Assembly (NCBI GenBank): GCA_934661135.1
Contig: CAKUJA010000002.1
Coordinates: 1 to 59,687, forward strand
Reading direction: 5' to 3'
DNA length: 59,687 nt
Origin: an uncultured Oscillospiraceae bacterium
GTDB lineage: Bacteria > Bacillota > Clostridia > Oscillospirales > Oscillospiraceae
This document shows positions 16,419 to 23,233 of this stretch, piece by piece; the first letter of the stretch is position 1, and the number at the start of each line of letters is the position of its first letter. Position numbers and translations under genes: made by a program. The notes beneath the pieces were generated by a model. It was not told the origin of the DNA, made no database searches, and worked only from the letters and a program-made list of their open reading frames with translations.

Positions 16419-17213
16419 ATGCTGAAAAACGGTGAGGTTCTGTATAACAAGGTCAAATGGATGCTCAAGGACGGGAAACGGACGGTCGGTTCGTGGCTCC
16501 AGCTCGGCAGCAACATTTCTGCGGAAATCGTGGCAAAGGCCGGCCCGGACTGGGTTATGATCGACATGGAGCACGGCCCCTACGATATTCCGACGCTGAC
16601 GACGCAGCTTCAGGCCATTTCCAAGTATGACGTAGTTCCGTTTGCCAGAGCGCCGTGGAACGATATGGTTGCGATCAAGCAGATTCTCGACTGCGGCGTG
16701 ATGGGCATTCTCGTACCCTATGTCAGCACGAAGGAAGAAGCGGAGCGCGCGGTTGCGGCCTGCAAATATCCCACGCGCGGCGTGCGCGGTGTGGCGGGCA
16801 GTCCCCGTGCGGCCGGCTTCACGCTCGACGGCCAGCGGTATCTCGGCAACGCAAATGACCAGATCTTGGTTATGACACAGGTCGAGACGCCGGAAGCAGT
16901 CAAGAACATTGAGGAGCTTGTGAAGGTCGAAGGTCTTGACGGCATTTTCATCGGCCCGATGGATTTGAGCTGCTCAATGGGTCACTTTGCAACGCCCTCC
17001 GACCCGGAGGTGCAGGCGGCAATCCGCCATGTGGAGGAAGTTGTGTTCAAGAGCGACAAGTTCCTTGCAACCGTCGCCGGCGACATGAAGGCTGCGAAGG
17101 CGCTCTACGACAGAGGATACGGACTGGTCGTCCCGATGTCGGACAGCACGACGCTGGCTAAGGCGGCAAAGGGTGTCTTTGACGAATTCCATTCGCTGTA
17201 CCCCAACCGCTGA
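16419..17213 (+). CDS. HpcH/HpaI-family aldolase
   Basis: A 264-residue class II pyruvate aldolase. The motifs VMIDMEHGPYD (active-site His region), VPFARAPW (Arg that binds the pyruvate carboxylate), MTQVETPEAV (metal-binding Glu) and GIFIGPMDLSCSMG (metal-binding Asp) are all present. Relatives such as 2-dehydro-3-deoxyglucarate aldolase and HpaI cleave 4-hydroxy-2-oxo acids into pyruvate and an aldehyde. It is the last gene of the operon that starts with the aminotransferase, which supports cleavage of a 4-hydroxy-2-oxo acid formed by transamination. AGGAGGAACG precedes the start. Confidence 0.88.
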   Translation: MLKNGEVLYNKVKWMLKDGKRTVGSWLQLGSNISAEIVAKAGPDWVMIDMEHGPYDIPTLTTQLQAISKYDVVPFARAPWNDMVAIKQILDCGVMGILVPYVSTKEEAERAVAACKYPTRGVRGVAGSPRAAGFTLDGQRYLGNANDQILVMTQVETPEAVKNIEELVKVEGLDGIFIGPMDLSCSMGHFATPSDPEVQAAIRHVEEVVFKSDKFLATVAGDMKAAKALYDRGYGLVVPMSDSTTLAKAAKGVFDEFHSLYPNR

Positions 17214-17233
17214 CAAATTGCATCACAGAACTG

Positions 17234-17266
17234 TGGCCTCTCCAACCGGGAGAGGCCATTTTTTAA
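17234..17266 (+). terminator. Intrinsic terminator of the Liv/aldolase operon
   Basis: TGGCCTCTC pairs with GAGAGGCCA, followed by TTTTTT. The family A element begins two bases after it. The gap 17214-17801 otherwise holds repeats A, C and E and a promoter, and no gene before 17802. Confidence 0.9.
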
Positions 17267-17267
17267 T

Positions 17268-17433
17268 CTAGGGTGTATCTGAAAACTCCCAACACACCCG
17301 GACAGCGGGTCTTTTCACGCTGCGCCGCGCCATTTTTCCTTGAAATACGTCAGTATTCCTGCGGAAAAATGTCTTGCTCAGCGCAAAAATTCCTCGCTGC
17401 CGGTCACATTGAGAGTTTTCAGATACACCCTAG
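17268..17433 (+). mobile_element. Family A CTAG-ended MITE-like element, full copy 1
   Basis: A 166-bp element bounded by CTAGGGTGTATCTGAAAACT and its inverse AGTTTTCAGATACACCCTAG, a perfect terminal inverted repeat. The inside holds a TTTTTCC...GGAAAAA stem around TTGAAATAC/GTATTCCTGC. The interior has at least two frames without stop codons. It is about 94% identical by eye to the copy inside dacF (43592-43757, opposite orientation) and has the same 162-bp CTAG-to-CTAG period. No transposase is encoded; movement in trans is inferred. Confidence 0.85.
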
Positions 17434-17464
17434 GGTGCATCGGGAGTTTTCAGATACACCCTAG
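17430..17464 (-). mobile_element. Family A truncated end, inverted
   Basis: Sharing the right CTAG of copy 1, this 35-bp piece (CTAGGGTGCATCGGGAG, then TTTTCAGATACACCCTAG) is the left end of another family A element in opposite orientation. It looks like a remnant of a nested or tail-to-tail insertion at the same CTAG. Confidence 0.65.
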
Positions 17465-17466
17465 AA

Positions 17467-17632
17467 CCGCAAGGCAACCCAGCGCAGCGGTTGCCTTGCG
17501 GAGAGGAAGAAGGAGACTGCGGATATGGAGCTTTCGCCGCCCCGGCGGAAGCGTAATGCAGCAGCCTTCTTCTGACGAGGCGGCGATTCTTTTCTTTCTC
17601 AAAAAGAGGCGAAAAGAATGGGGGCGCAAGAC
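17467..17632 (+). repeat. Repeat family C, copy 2 (short form)
   Basis: It begins with a perfect 13-bp hairpin, CCGCAAGGCAACC, loop CAGCGCAGC, GGTTGCCTTGCGG (17467-17501). It continues through GAGGAAGAAGGAG and GGAGCTTTCGCCG to GATTCTTTTCTTTCTCAAAA and GGCGAAAAGAATGGGGGCGC. Copy 1 (3250-3491, minus strand) has the same order. The arms of the first hairpin differ between copies, yet each remains fully complementary. Confidence 0.75.
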
Positions 17633-17668
17633 ATTCCCTTTGGGCACTGAGGAAACTTGAAAATGGAA

Positions 17669-17730
17669 ATCCCTCCGTCAGCTTCGCTAACAGATTCCTT
17701 TACACAAGGGGGTATCCGCTACGCGGGGAG
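17669..17730. repeat. Intergenic repeat family E, copy 2
   Basis: CCCTCCGTCAGCTTCGCTAA followed by an AGATTCC, AAGGGGGTATCCGCT and ACGCGGGGAGA tract. It resembles bases 2-60 in arrangement. No coding potential is apparent. Confidence 0.45.
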
Positions 17731-17742
17731 AAAAAGTTTTGC

Positions 17743-17771
17743 TGTTCATTTGTTCGGGTTTGTGGTATAGT
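17743..17771 (+). promoter_or_regulatory. Candidate promoter of the ruvC operon
   Basis: TATAGT (17766-17771) with TGG directly before it (extended -10), and a weak -35 TGTTCA at 17743-17748, 17 bp upstream. It lies 30 bp before the small membrane protein gene. Confidence 0.5.
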
Positions 17772-17801
17772 AACCACAGTATGTGAAAAAGAGGGATCGT
17801 C

Positions 17802-17984
17802 ATGCGCGAAGAACATTCGACCGAGCGGCTGGACTACACCAGCGGCCAGAAGCAACAGCAGGAGGAGAAGCCGCGCTACACGCCGCGGCCGAAGTCGCAT
17901 ATTATTATGGCATGGGTGCTCGTGGTAGTGGTGGTGTTCGCATTTTTGGGTACGTGCTACTGGCTGATGTTCGGGAAATTCTGA
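17802..17984 (+). CDS. Small single-pass membrane protein upstream of ruvC
   Basis: A 60-residue protein: a polar, Gln/Glu/Arg/Pro-rich N-terminal 34 residues, then one transmembrane helix (HIIMAWVLVVVVVFAFLGTC, about residues 33-52) and a short tail YWLMFGKF. GAGGGA lies at good spacing before the ATG, a promoter candidate lies upstream, and the stop is one base before the ruvC start, all of which argue for a real gene. I recognise no family and assign no function. Confidence 0.6.
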   Translation: MREEHSTERLDYTSGQKQQQEEKPRYTPRPKSHIIMAWVLVVVVVFAFLGTCYWLMFGKF

Positions 17985-17985
17985 C

Positions 17986-18480
17986 ATGGTGATTTTAGGA
18001 ATCGACCCAGGCTACGCGACGACGGGATTCGGCGTTGTGTTTTCTGAGCGCGGGAGCTTGAAGCTGCTCAATTACGGCACAATCACAACGCCGACAACGC
18101 TGACCTTTCCGCAGCGGCTCGAGGTGCTCTACGACGATATGGAGGAGCTGCTGCGGACGGTAAAGCCGGATGCAGTCGCGGTGGAAGAACTGTTTTGGGG
18201 TCATAACGTGACGACCGGCATCGGTGTGAGCCATGGGCGCGGCGTTATTTTGCTGGCAATTCAGAAATCCGGCGTGCCGCTCTATGAATATACGCCGAAT
18301 CAGGTGAAGCAGGCGGTTGTCGGCTATGGAAGCGCGGAAAAGCGGCAGGTTATGGATATGACGCGGCGGCTGCTGCACATGGAAAAGGTGGCGCGGCCGG
18401 ATGACGCGGCGGACGCGATTGCCATCGCGCTTTGCCATGCGCGTTCGTCCACGTCGCTGCTGCACCAAAGCAACCGCTGA
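17986..18480 (+). CDS. ruvC: Holliday junction endonuclease RuvC
   Basis: A 164-residue RNase H-fold resolvase. Catalytic acidic residues are visible: Asp7 in LGIDPGYATTG, Glu67 in AVAVEELF, and Asp140/Asp143 in RPDDAADAIAIALCH. As a dimer it nicks Holliday junctions symmetrically after RuvAB has migrated them. ruvA and ruvB follow after a 180-bp gap occupied by a degenerate family B element, so the three genes may not share one transcript. Confidence 0.95.
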   Translation: MVILGIDPGYATTGFGVVFSERGSLKLLNYGTITTPTTLTFPQRLEVLYDDMEELLRTVKPDAVAVEELFWGHNVTTGIGVSHGRGVILLAIQKSGVPLYEYTPNQVKQAVVGYGSAEKRQVMDMTRRLLHMEKVARPDDAADAIAIALCHARSSTSLLHQSNR

Positions 18481-18493
18481 ATCAATCGTCTGC

Positions 18494-18630
18494 GGTGACC
18501 GGCAGCTCTATTCCACCAATCCTGCGGTTTGAAAAGATTGAAATCCATACAGTATTCCTGCGCTTTTCAACCTTTCATTTGTGCCAAAATCGCTTGTCGA
18601 CAACTCTTGCTGATGGAATCATCGGTTACC
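18494..18630 (+). mobile_element. Family B-like degenerate element, copy 3
   Basis: The core GGTTTGAAAAG, TTGAAATCC, CAGTATTCCTGC, CTTTTCAACC (18525-18572) matches family B copies 1 and 2. The outer ends are diverged; GGTGACCG...ATTCCA and TGGAAT...CGGTTACC form an imperfect inverted repeat. It is probably an old copy, in the ruvC-ruvA gap. Confidence 0.55.
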
Positions 18631-18660
18631 AAAGAAGGTTATTTTAGATAGGAGAGCGCG

Positions 18661-19263
18661 ATGTTTTACTATTTGAATGGGACGCTGGCGCTTGTCGACG
18701 CGAATCTCGCGGTGATCGACTGCGGCGGCGTCGGCTATGCGTGCTATACGACGAACTATACGCTGGCAAAATTGCAGCTTGGCAAGCCGGCGAAGCTCTT
18801 TACCTATTGCAGCATCAAAGAGGATGCGTTTGACATCTATGGCTTTACAACGCGGGAGGAGCTGAGTTGCTTCCGGCAGCTTTTGTCGGTCAGCGGTGTG
18901 GGGCCGAAGGCTGCGCTGGCAATTTTGTCGGTCGTCAGTCCGGATCAGTTTACGCTTGCCGTGATGACGCAGGATATAAAGACGCTGACAATGGCGGCAG
19001 GCGTCGGCAAAAAGCTGGCGCAGCGCATTTTGCTGGAGCTGAAGGACAAGATTGCGGGAACGCAGTTGGAGCTGAACGGCGCCACCATTGCAGATATGCA
19101 GCCGCAGCTCCGCGGCGGCAAAACGGCGGAAGCCACGGCTGCGCTGGCAAGCCTTGGCTACTCGCAGGCGGAGATCGGCGCGGCGCTCAAGGGCGTCGAC
19201 GTGGAGAAGCTCGCCGTGGAAGATGTGGTGCGCCAAGCGCTGCGGGCGATGGTTTCAAAGTAA
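18661..19263 (+). CDS. ruvA: Holliday junction helicase subunit RuvA
   Basis: A 200-residue junction-binding protein. The N-terminal OB-fold begins MFYYLNGTLALVD; the central helix-hairpin-helix region contains LLSVSGVGPKAALAIL and MAAGVGKKLAQRILLELKDK, the DNA-contacting hairpins. The C-terminal UBA-like domain (SLGYSQAEIGAALKGV) contacts RuvB. It tetramerises on Holliday junctions and loads RuvB rings. GGAGAG precedes the ATG; ruvB follows after 12 bp. Confidence 0.95.
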   Translation: MFYYLNGTLALVDANLAVIDCGGVGYACYTTNYTLAKLQLGKPAKLFTYCSIKEDAFDIYGFTTREELSCFRQLLSVSGVGPKAALAILSVVSPDQFTLAVMTQDIKTLTMAAGVGKKLAQRILLELKDKIAGTQLELNGATIADMQPQLRGGKTAEATAALASLGYSQAEIGAALKGVDVEKLAVEDVVRQALRAMVSK

Positions 19264-19275
19264 GGAGGGGCGGAC

Positions 19276-20319
19276 ATGAGTCTGGATTTTTCACAGGAAT
19301 ATGAAGCTCCGATTGTAACAACCAGCCTGACCCCGCAGGATGACGGCGAGGTGAGCCTGCGGCCGCGGACGCTCGACGACTATACCGGGCAGGAGAAGGC
19401 AAAGGGCAATCTGGCCGTCTATATTGAAGCGGCGCGGCGGCGTAATGAGCCGCTTGACCACGTACTGCTCTATGGCCCTCCGGGACTTGGAAAAACGACG
19501 CTGGCCGGTGTGATTGCCAATGAGATGGGCGTCAATATCCGCATCACGTCCGGGCCTGCGATTGAAAAGGCCGGAGATCTGGCGGCGCTGCTGACAAATC
19601 TGTCGGCGGGCGATATTTTGTTTATTGATGAGATCCACCGCCTGAACCGCGCGGTGGAGGAAATCTTATATCCGGCCATGGAGGACTACGCCATCGACAT
19701 CATCATCGGCAAGGGGCCTTCGGCCAACTCCATTCGGCTCGATCTGCCGCGCTTCACGCTGATTGGCGCAACGACGCGCGCCGGGCAGCTCTCCAGTCCG
19801 CTGCGCGACCGGTTCGGCGTGCAGCTCCGGCTGGAGCTCTATACGAAGGAGGAGCTGGCGCGGATCGTGACGCGCTCGGCGGCGCTGCTCGGCATTGAAA
19901 TTGACCCGCAGGGCGCGCTGGAAATCGCGTCGCGCTCGCGCGGGACGCCGCGTATTGCAAACCGGATGCTGCGGCGTGTGCGCGACTTTGCCGACATCTA
20001 CCACGACAGCGTAATTACGCGCGATGCGGCCGACCATGCGCTGGCGCAGCTCGAGGTTGACAAGCTCGGTCTGGACGCAATCGACCGGCGGATGCTGACA
20101 GCCATCATCCGCAACTATGGCGGCGGGCCGGTCGGCCTGGAGACATTGGCCGCGACCATCGGCGAGGAAGCCGTGACGCTCGAGGATGTCTACGAGCCGT
20201 ATCTGATGCAGATCGGCTTTTTGACGCGCACGCCGCGCGGCCGCTGCGTGACGCAGCTTGCCTATGACCATCTGCATATTGCAAATCCAAATGCTCCGCA
20301 GGAGCAGTTGACATTTTAA
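19276..20319 (+). CDS. ruvB: Holliday junction helicase ATPase RuvB
   Basis: A 347-residue AAA+ motor. LRPRTLDDYTGQEKAKGNL begins the conserved N-terminus; Walker A is GPPGLGKTTLA, Walker B is ILFIDEIHRL, and sensor 1 lies in TLIGATTR. The C-terminal winged helix includes GGGPVGLETLAATIGEE. RuvB hexamers drive branch migration with RuvA during recombination repair. The gene lies directly behind ruvA and 16 bp before glmM. Confidence 0.96.
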   Translation: MSLDFSQEYEAPIVTTSLTPQDDGEVSLRPRTLDDYTGQEKAKGNLAVYIEAARRRNEPLDHVLLYGPPGLGKTTLAGVIANEMGVNIRITSGPAIEKAGDLAALLTNLSAGDILFIDEIHRLNRAVEEILYPAMEDYAIDIIIGKGPSANSIRLDLPRFTLIGATTRAGQLSSPLRDRFGVQLRLELYTKEELARIVTRSAALLGIEIDPQGALEIASRSRGTPRIANRMLRRVRDFADIYHDSVITRDAADHALAQLEVDKLGLDAIDRRMLTAIIRNYGGGPVGLETLAATIGEEAVTLEDVYEPYLMQIGFLTRTPRGRCVTQLAYDHLHIANPNAPQEQLTF

Positions 20320-20335
20320 GTGAGGGACTTATTCC

Positions 20336-21694
20336 ATGGGTAAATTATTCGGCACAGACGGAATCCGCGGCGTTGCCAATGAGACGCTGGACACGAGACT
20401 GGCCTACCGCATCGGGCAGGCAACGGCAATCTCGTTGCAGGACGGCACAGGCAGAAAGCCGACGGTTGTCATCGGAAAGGACACAAGAATTTCCTCCGAT
20501 ATGCTCGAAGCGGCGCTGACCGCCGGACTGACGGCCTGCGGCTGCGATGTGGTGACGCTGGGCGTGATTCCAACGCCTGCGGTTGCGTATATGACGGTGC
20601 AGCTCCATGCGGACGCGGGCGCGGTGATCTCCGCGTCGCACAATCCGTATGAGCACAACGGCATCAAGCTGTTCTCCCGCGAGGGCTTCAAGCTCAGCGA
20701 TGCGTTGGAGGGGCAGATTGAGGATCTGATTTTGCAAGACGGAGAGCTTCCTGTGAAGTCCTACGGCGAGATCGGACAGGTGCGGCGCGACGGCGCGCTG
20801 AAGGGGCAGTACCTCGATCATCTGGCATCGACCGTCAGGGAGCTGCGGGGACTGCGCGTGCTGGTCGACTGCGCGAACGGCGCGGCCTCCGCCACGGCGC
20901 GCGACCTGTTTGCCCGGTTTGATCTGGACGTCACGATGATCAACGACAAGCCGAACGGCGTCAACATCAACGCCGGCTGCGGCTCCACGCATCTGGAACA
21001 GCTCAAAGCGGGCGTTTTGGAGGGGCACTATGACCTCGGTATCGCGTTCGACGGTGACGCCGACCGCTGCCTTGCGGTCGATGAGCTGGGACGTGAGGTC
21101 GACGGCGACCATATGATGGCCATCTGCGCCGATACGCTGGTGCAGCAAAACCGGCTGCGCGGCGGCGGGTTTGTGGCAACCGTGATGTCCAATATCGGGT
21201 TACATAAATACTGCGAAGCGGAAGGCCTGCGCCTGCTCTGCGCGGCGGTCGGCGACCGGAACGTACTCGAGCTGATGCAGAAGGAGGGCATGGTGCTCGG
21301 CGGCGAGCAGTCCGGCCATATTATTTTCCTGGAGCATATGACGACCGGCGACGGCCAGCTCGCAGCGCTGCAATTTTTGTCGATTGTGATGCAAGCCGGG
21401 AAGAAGGTTAGCGAGCTTTCGGATAAGATCGTCAGCTATCCGCAGATTTTGAAAAACGTCCGTGTCAACACGAACGGCGAAAAGACGGCGATTATGGAAA
21501 GCAGCGCTCTGCGAGAAGCGATTGCGCAGGCGGAGCAGACGCTTGCTGGGAACGGGCGCGTGCTGATCCGCCCGTCCGGTACGGAGCCGCTGATCCGCGT
21601 GATGGTGGAAGCCGGTGAGGAGCAGACGGCAGAGACCGTGACGGATGCTCTGGTGAAAGCCGTCGAAAATCTACAAAAATCAATTGGTAAATAA
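20336..21694 (+). CDS. glmM: Phosphoglucosamine mutase GlmM
   Basis: A 452-residue alpha-D-phosphohexomutase that converts glucosamine-6-phosphate to glucosamine-1-phosphate for UDP-GlcNAc and cell-wall synthesis. The phosphoserine loop VISASHNPYEHNGIK places the reactive Ser at residue 101; the metal loop is DGDADR (about residue 240); the sugar-binding loop is GGEQSGH; and the phosphate-binding C-terminal loop is RPSGTEPLIRVM. Length matches the family. It ends the ruv-glmM cluster; an AT-rich dyad AAATAAAA...TTTTATTT follows the stop. Confidence 0.95.
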   Translation: MGKLFGTDGIRGVANETLDTRLAYRIGQATAISLQDGTGRKPTVVIGKDTRISSDMLEAALTAGLTACGCDVVTLGVIPTPAVAYMTVQLHADAGAVISASHNPYEHNGIKLFSREGFKLSDALEGQIEDLILQDGELPVKSYGEIGQVRRDGALKGQYLDHLASTVRELRGLRVLVDCANGAASATARDLFARFDLDVTMINDKPNGVNINAGCGSTHLEQLKAGVLEGHYDLGIAFDGDADRCLAVDELGREVDGDHMMAICADTLVQQNRLRGGGFVATVMSNIGLHKYCEAEGLRLLCAAVGDRNVLELMQKEGMVLGGEQSGHIIFLEHMTTGDGQLAALQFLSIVMQAGKKVSELSDKIVSYPQILKNVRVNTNGEKTAIMESSALREAIAQAEQTLAGNGRVLIRPSGTEPLIRVMVEAGEEQTAETVTDALVKAVENLQKSIGK

Positions 21695-21712
21695 AATAAG
21701 TTTTATTTACTA

Positions 21713-21741
21713 TTGACAACTCGCGGTTTCTTGCATATAAT
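21713..21741 (+). promoter_or_regulatory. Perfect consensus housekeeping promoter
   Basis: TTGACA, a 17-bp spacer and TATAAT, both hexamers exact. It is the strongest promoter in the window by sequence and lies 240 bp upstream of a 92-residue zinc-ribbon gene, suggesting that it drives an abundant transcript, probably the candidate 6S RNA. Confidence 0.92.
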
Positions 21742-21745
21742 GATA

Positions 21746-21942
21746 GCGTTGAGAGATGAAAATGTGTCGTCAAAATACCCAAAGCGCATCCTCCGCTCCA
21801 ACTGCCTGAATGGTTCCGCTTCCCTTTATCTCTTTTGTTTGCGAGAAGGACAAGTTCGATCCCAAGGCGTTCCCGGCGCATCCAGCCTTGCGGCTGATGG
21901 CATAAATACCCTGTTCTGGCGCATCGCCGCAAGTCTCAGGGC
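21746..21942 (+). ncRNA. ssrS: Candidate 6S-like regulatory RNA
   Basis: A 197-nt non-coding stretch beginning at the expected start of the consensus promoter. Its ends pair: GCGTTGAGA (21746-21754) with TCTCAGGGC (21934-21942), then TGTGTC (21763-21768) with GGCGCA (21918-21923). A hairpin CATCCAGCC/GGCTGATG lies in the 3' half (21879-21899) and CCTT-TATCTC/GAGA-AGG forms an apical arm. A long rod closed by its own ends, with an open centre, about 200 nt and a perfect promoter, are 6S RNA hallmarks; 6S binds housekeeping RNA polymerase by mimicking open promoter DNA. I have no alignment, so a long leader of the zinc-ribbon gene or another structured RNA remains possible. Confidence 0.45.
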
Positions 21943-21979
21943 AAATCAATCTACTTTCGCAAAAGAGAGGTAAAATGGA

Positions 21980-22258
21980 ATGTACGAAGACAAGACTTTA
22001 GTGTGCAAAGAGTGTGGCAAGGAATTTGTGTTCACCGCTGGTGAGCAGGAGTTCTACGCAGAGCGTGGCTTCCAGAATGAGCCGCAGCGCTGCAAGGCCT
22101 GCCGTGACGCCCGCAAGAACGCAACTCGTGGCCCGCGTGAATACTTCACCGCGACCTGTGCTGCCTGCGGCGGCGAAGCTCGTGTTCCGTTCGAGCCGAA
22201 GTCCGATCGCCCGGTCTATTGCAGCGATTGCTTCGCACGCATGAAGAACGAAGGCTAA
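21980..22258 (+). CDS. Zinc-ribbon domain protein
   Basis: A 92-residue protein with three CxxC-type pairs that fit zinc binding: CKECG (residue about 9), CKAC (38) and, in the second half, CAACGG (about 60) paired with CSDC (about 83). It resembles the small zf-trcl/CxxC zinc-ribbon proteins common in Bacillota. Such proteins are often abundant and of unknown role. GAGAGG precedes the ATG at 21980; an overlapping upstream ATG gives only a nine-codon frame. A strong terminator follows the stop. Confidence 0.8.
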   Translation: MYEDKTLVCKECGKEFVFTAGEQEFYAERGFQNEPQRCKACRDARKNATRGPREYFTATCAACGGEARVPFEPKSDRPVYCSDCFARMKNEG

Positions 22259-22274
22259 GACTCGTCCAATCAAA

Positions 22275-22307
22275 AGAACTGCACTGAACGGTGCAGTTCT
22301 TTTTTTG
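22275..22307 (+). terminator. Intrinsic terminator after the zinc-ribbon gene
   Basis: AGAACTGCAC pairs with GTGCAGTTCT, followed by TTTTTTT. A family A element begins seven bases further on. Confidence 0.92.
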
Positions 22308-22313
22308 CTTTTT

Positions 22314-22476
22314 CAGGGCGTATCTGAAAATTGTCAACGCGCCCGGACAGCCGGCCTTTTCGCGCTGCGCCGCGGCTTTTTTCTTGAAATACGTCAGGAT
22401 TCCTGCGAAAAAATATCTTGCTCAGTGCGAAAAATCCTCCCTGCCGGTCACATTTTCGGTTTTCAGATACACCCTG
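22314..22476 (+). mobile_element. Family A element, diverged copy 2
   Basis: About 163 bp from CAGGGCGTATCTGAAAA to TTTTCAGATACACCCTG. The same inner blocks as copy 1 are present in the same order, with many substitutions and about one indel; the terminal CTAG is lost on both sides. It fills most of the 22259-22564 gap. A weak promoter candidate, TATACT at 22520-22525, precedes lepB. Confidence 0.8.
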
Positions 22477-22564
22477 GGAAAATTCTGCATTCCCTCTTTT
22501 TTTATGGCGGCAAATCGTGTATACTATTACCATCTATGACTATGGCTACGCGGAGGAACAGCGT

Positions 22565-23233
22565 ATGGAGGAACGAAACGATCAGGTGCAGCTGGAGCAG
22601 ACCGAGCAGTCTGCGCCCGCGACGCCGGAACAGACAAAACAGGAGCCGGTTCGCGGCTGGGAAGCCATGTCGCTTCTGCACGATCTGGTATATTTGCTGG
22701 CAATTTTGACCATTGTGTTCACCTTTTTCATTCGGCTCGTTGCGGTATCGGGCAGCTCGATGTACCCAACGCTCGTCGACAAGGATTATCTGGTGTTGGA
22801 GAGCAATTTCCTGTATCGCGACGTGAAAGCTGGGGATATCGTGGTGCTCAAGACCGACTATTTTAACGAGCCGATTGTCAAGCGCGTGATTGCAACCGGC
22901 GGGCAGACCATCGATATCGATTTTGCACAGGGCATTGTCTATGTCGATGGCGTGGCGCTTGAGGAAGCCTACATTAACGAGCCGACCTATAAGAGCTATC
23001 TTGAATACGGGATGGGACTGGACTATCCAGTGACCGTGCCGGAGGGGAGCGTATTCGTCATGGGTGACAACCGCAATGAGTCGGCGGACAGCCGCTTTGC
23101 GCCGGTCGGCTGCGTACCGGAGAGCCAGATCTCCGGCCGGGCGCTGCTGATCGTGGTGCCGGGCAACCAAACCGACAAGGAAGGCAACGTCACAGGCGGC
23201 CGCGTGTGGAGCCGGATTGGAGCAGTGTCGTAA
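22565..23233 (+). CDS. lepB: Signal peptidase I
   Basis: A 222-residue membrane protease that removes signal peptides from Sec/Tat exported proteins. After a polar, Glu/Gln-rich N-terminus, one transmembrane helix (about residues 38-60) is followed by SGSSMYPTL with the catalytic Ser65 and IVKRVIATGG with the general base Lys106. MGDNRNESADSRF is the conserved box E. Start ATG 22565 follows CGGAGGAAC; in-frame starts further upstream lie in the repeat element. It overlaps the next gene by one base (TAATG). Confidence 0.92.
   Translation: MEERNDQVQLEQTEQSAPATPEQTKQEPVRGWEAMSLLHDLVYLLAILTIVFTFFIRLVAVSGSSMYPTLVDKDYLVLESNFLYRDVKAGDIVVLKTDYFNEPIVKRVIATGGQTIDIDFAQGIVYVDGVALEEAYINEPTYKSYLEYGMGLDYPVTVPEGSVFVMGDNRNESADSRFAPVGCVPESQISGRALLIVVPGNQTDKEGNVTGGRVWSRIGAVS

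Noticed and set aside
17273..17660. Short open frames across family A copy 1 and family C copy 2
   Set aside because: Open frames are a property of the repeat elements; no start signals, and the same peptide recurs only because the element recurs.
21850..21862. GTTCGATCC resembling a tRNA T-loop
   Set aside because: No 5-bp T-stem, acceptor stem or anticodon arm can be built around it.
22418..22564. Upstream extension of LepB into the family A element
   Set aside because: The in-frame extension has no ribosome site and would put repeat-encoded sequence before the normal N-terminus; ATG 22565 follows a good site.
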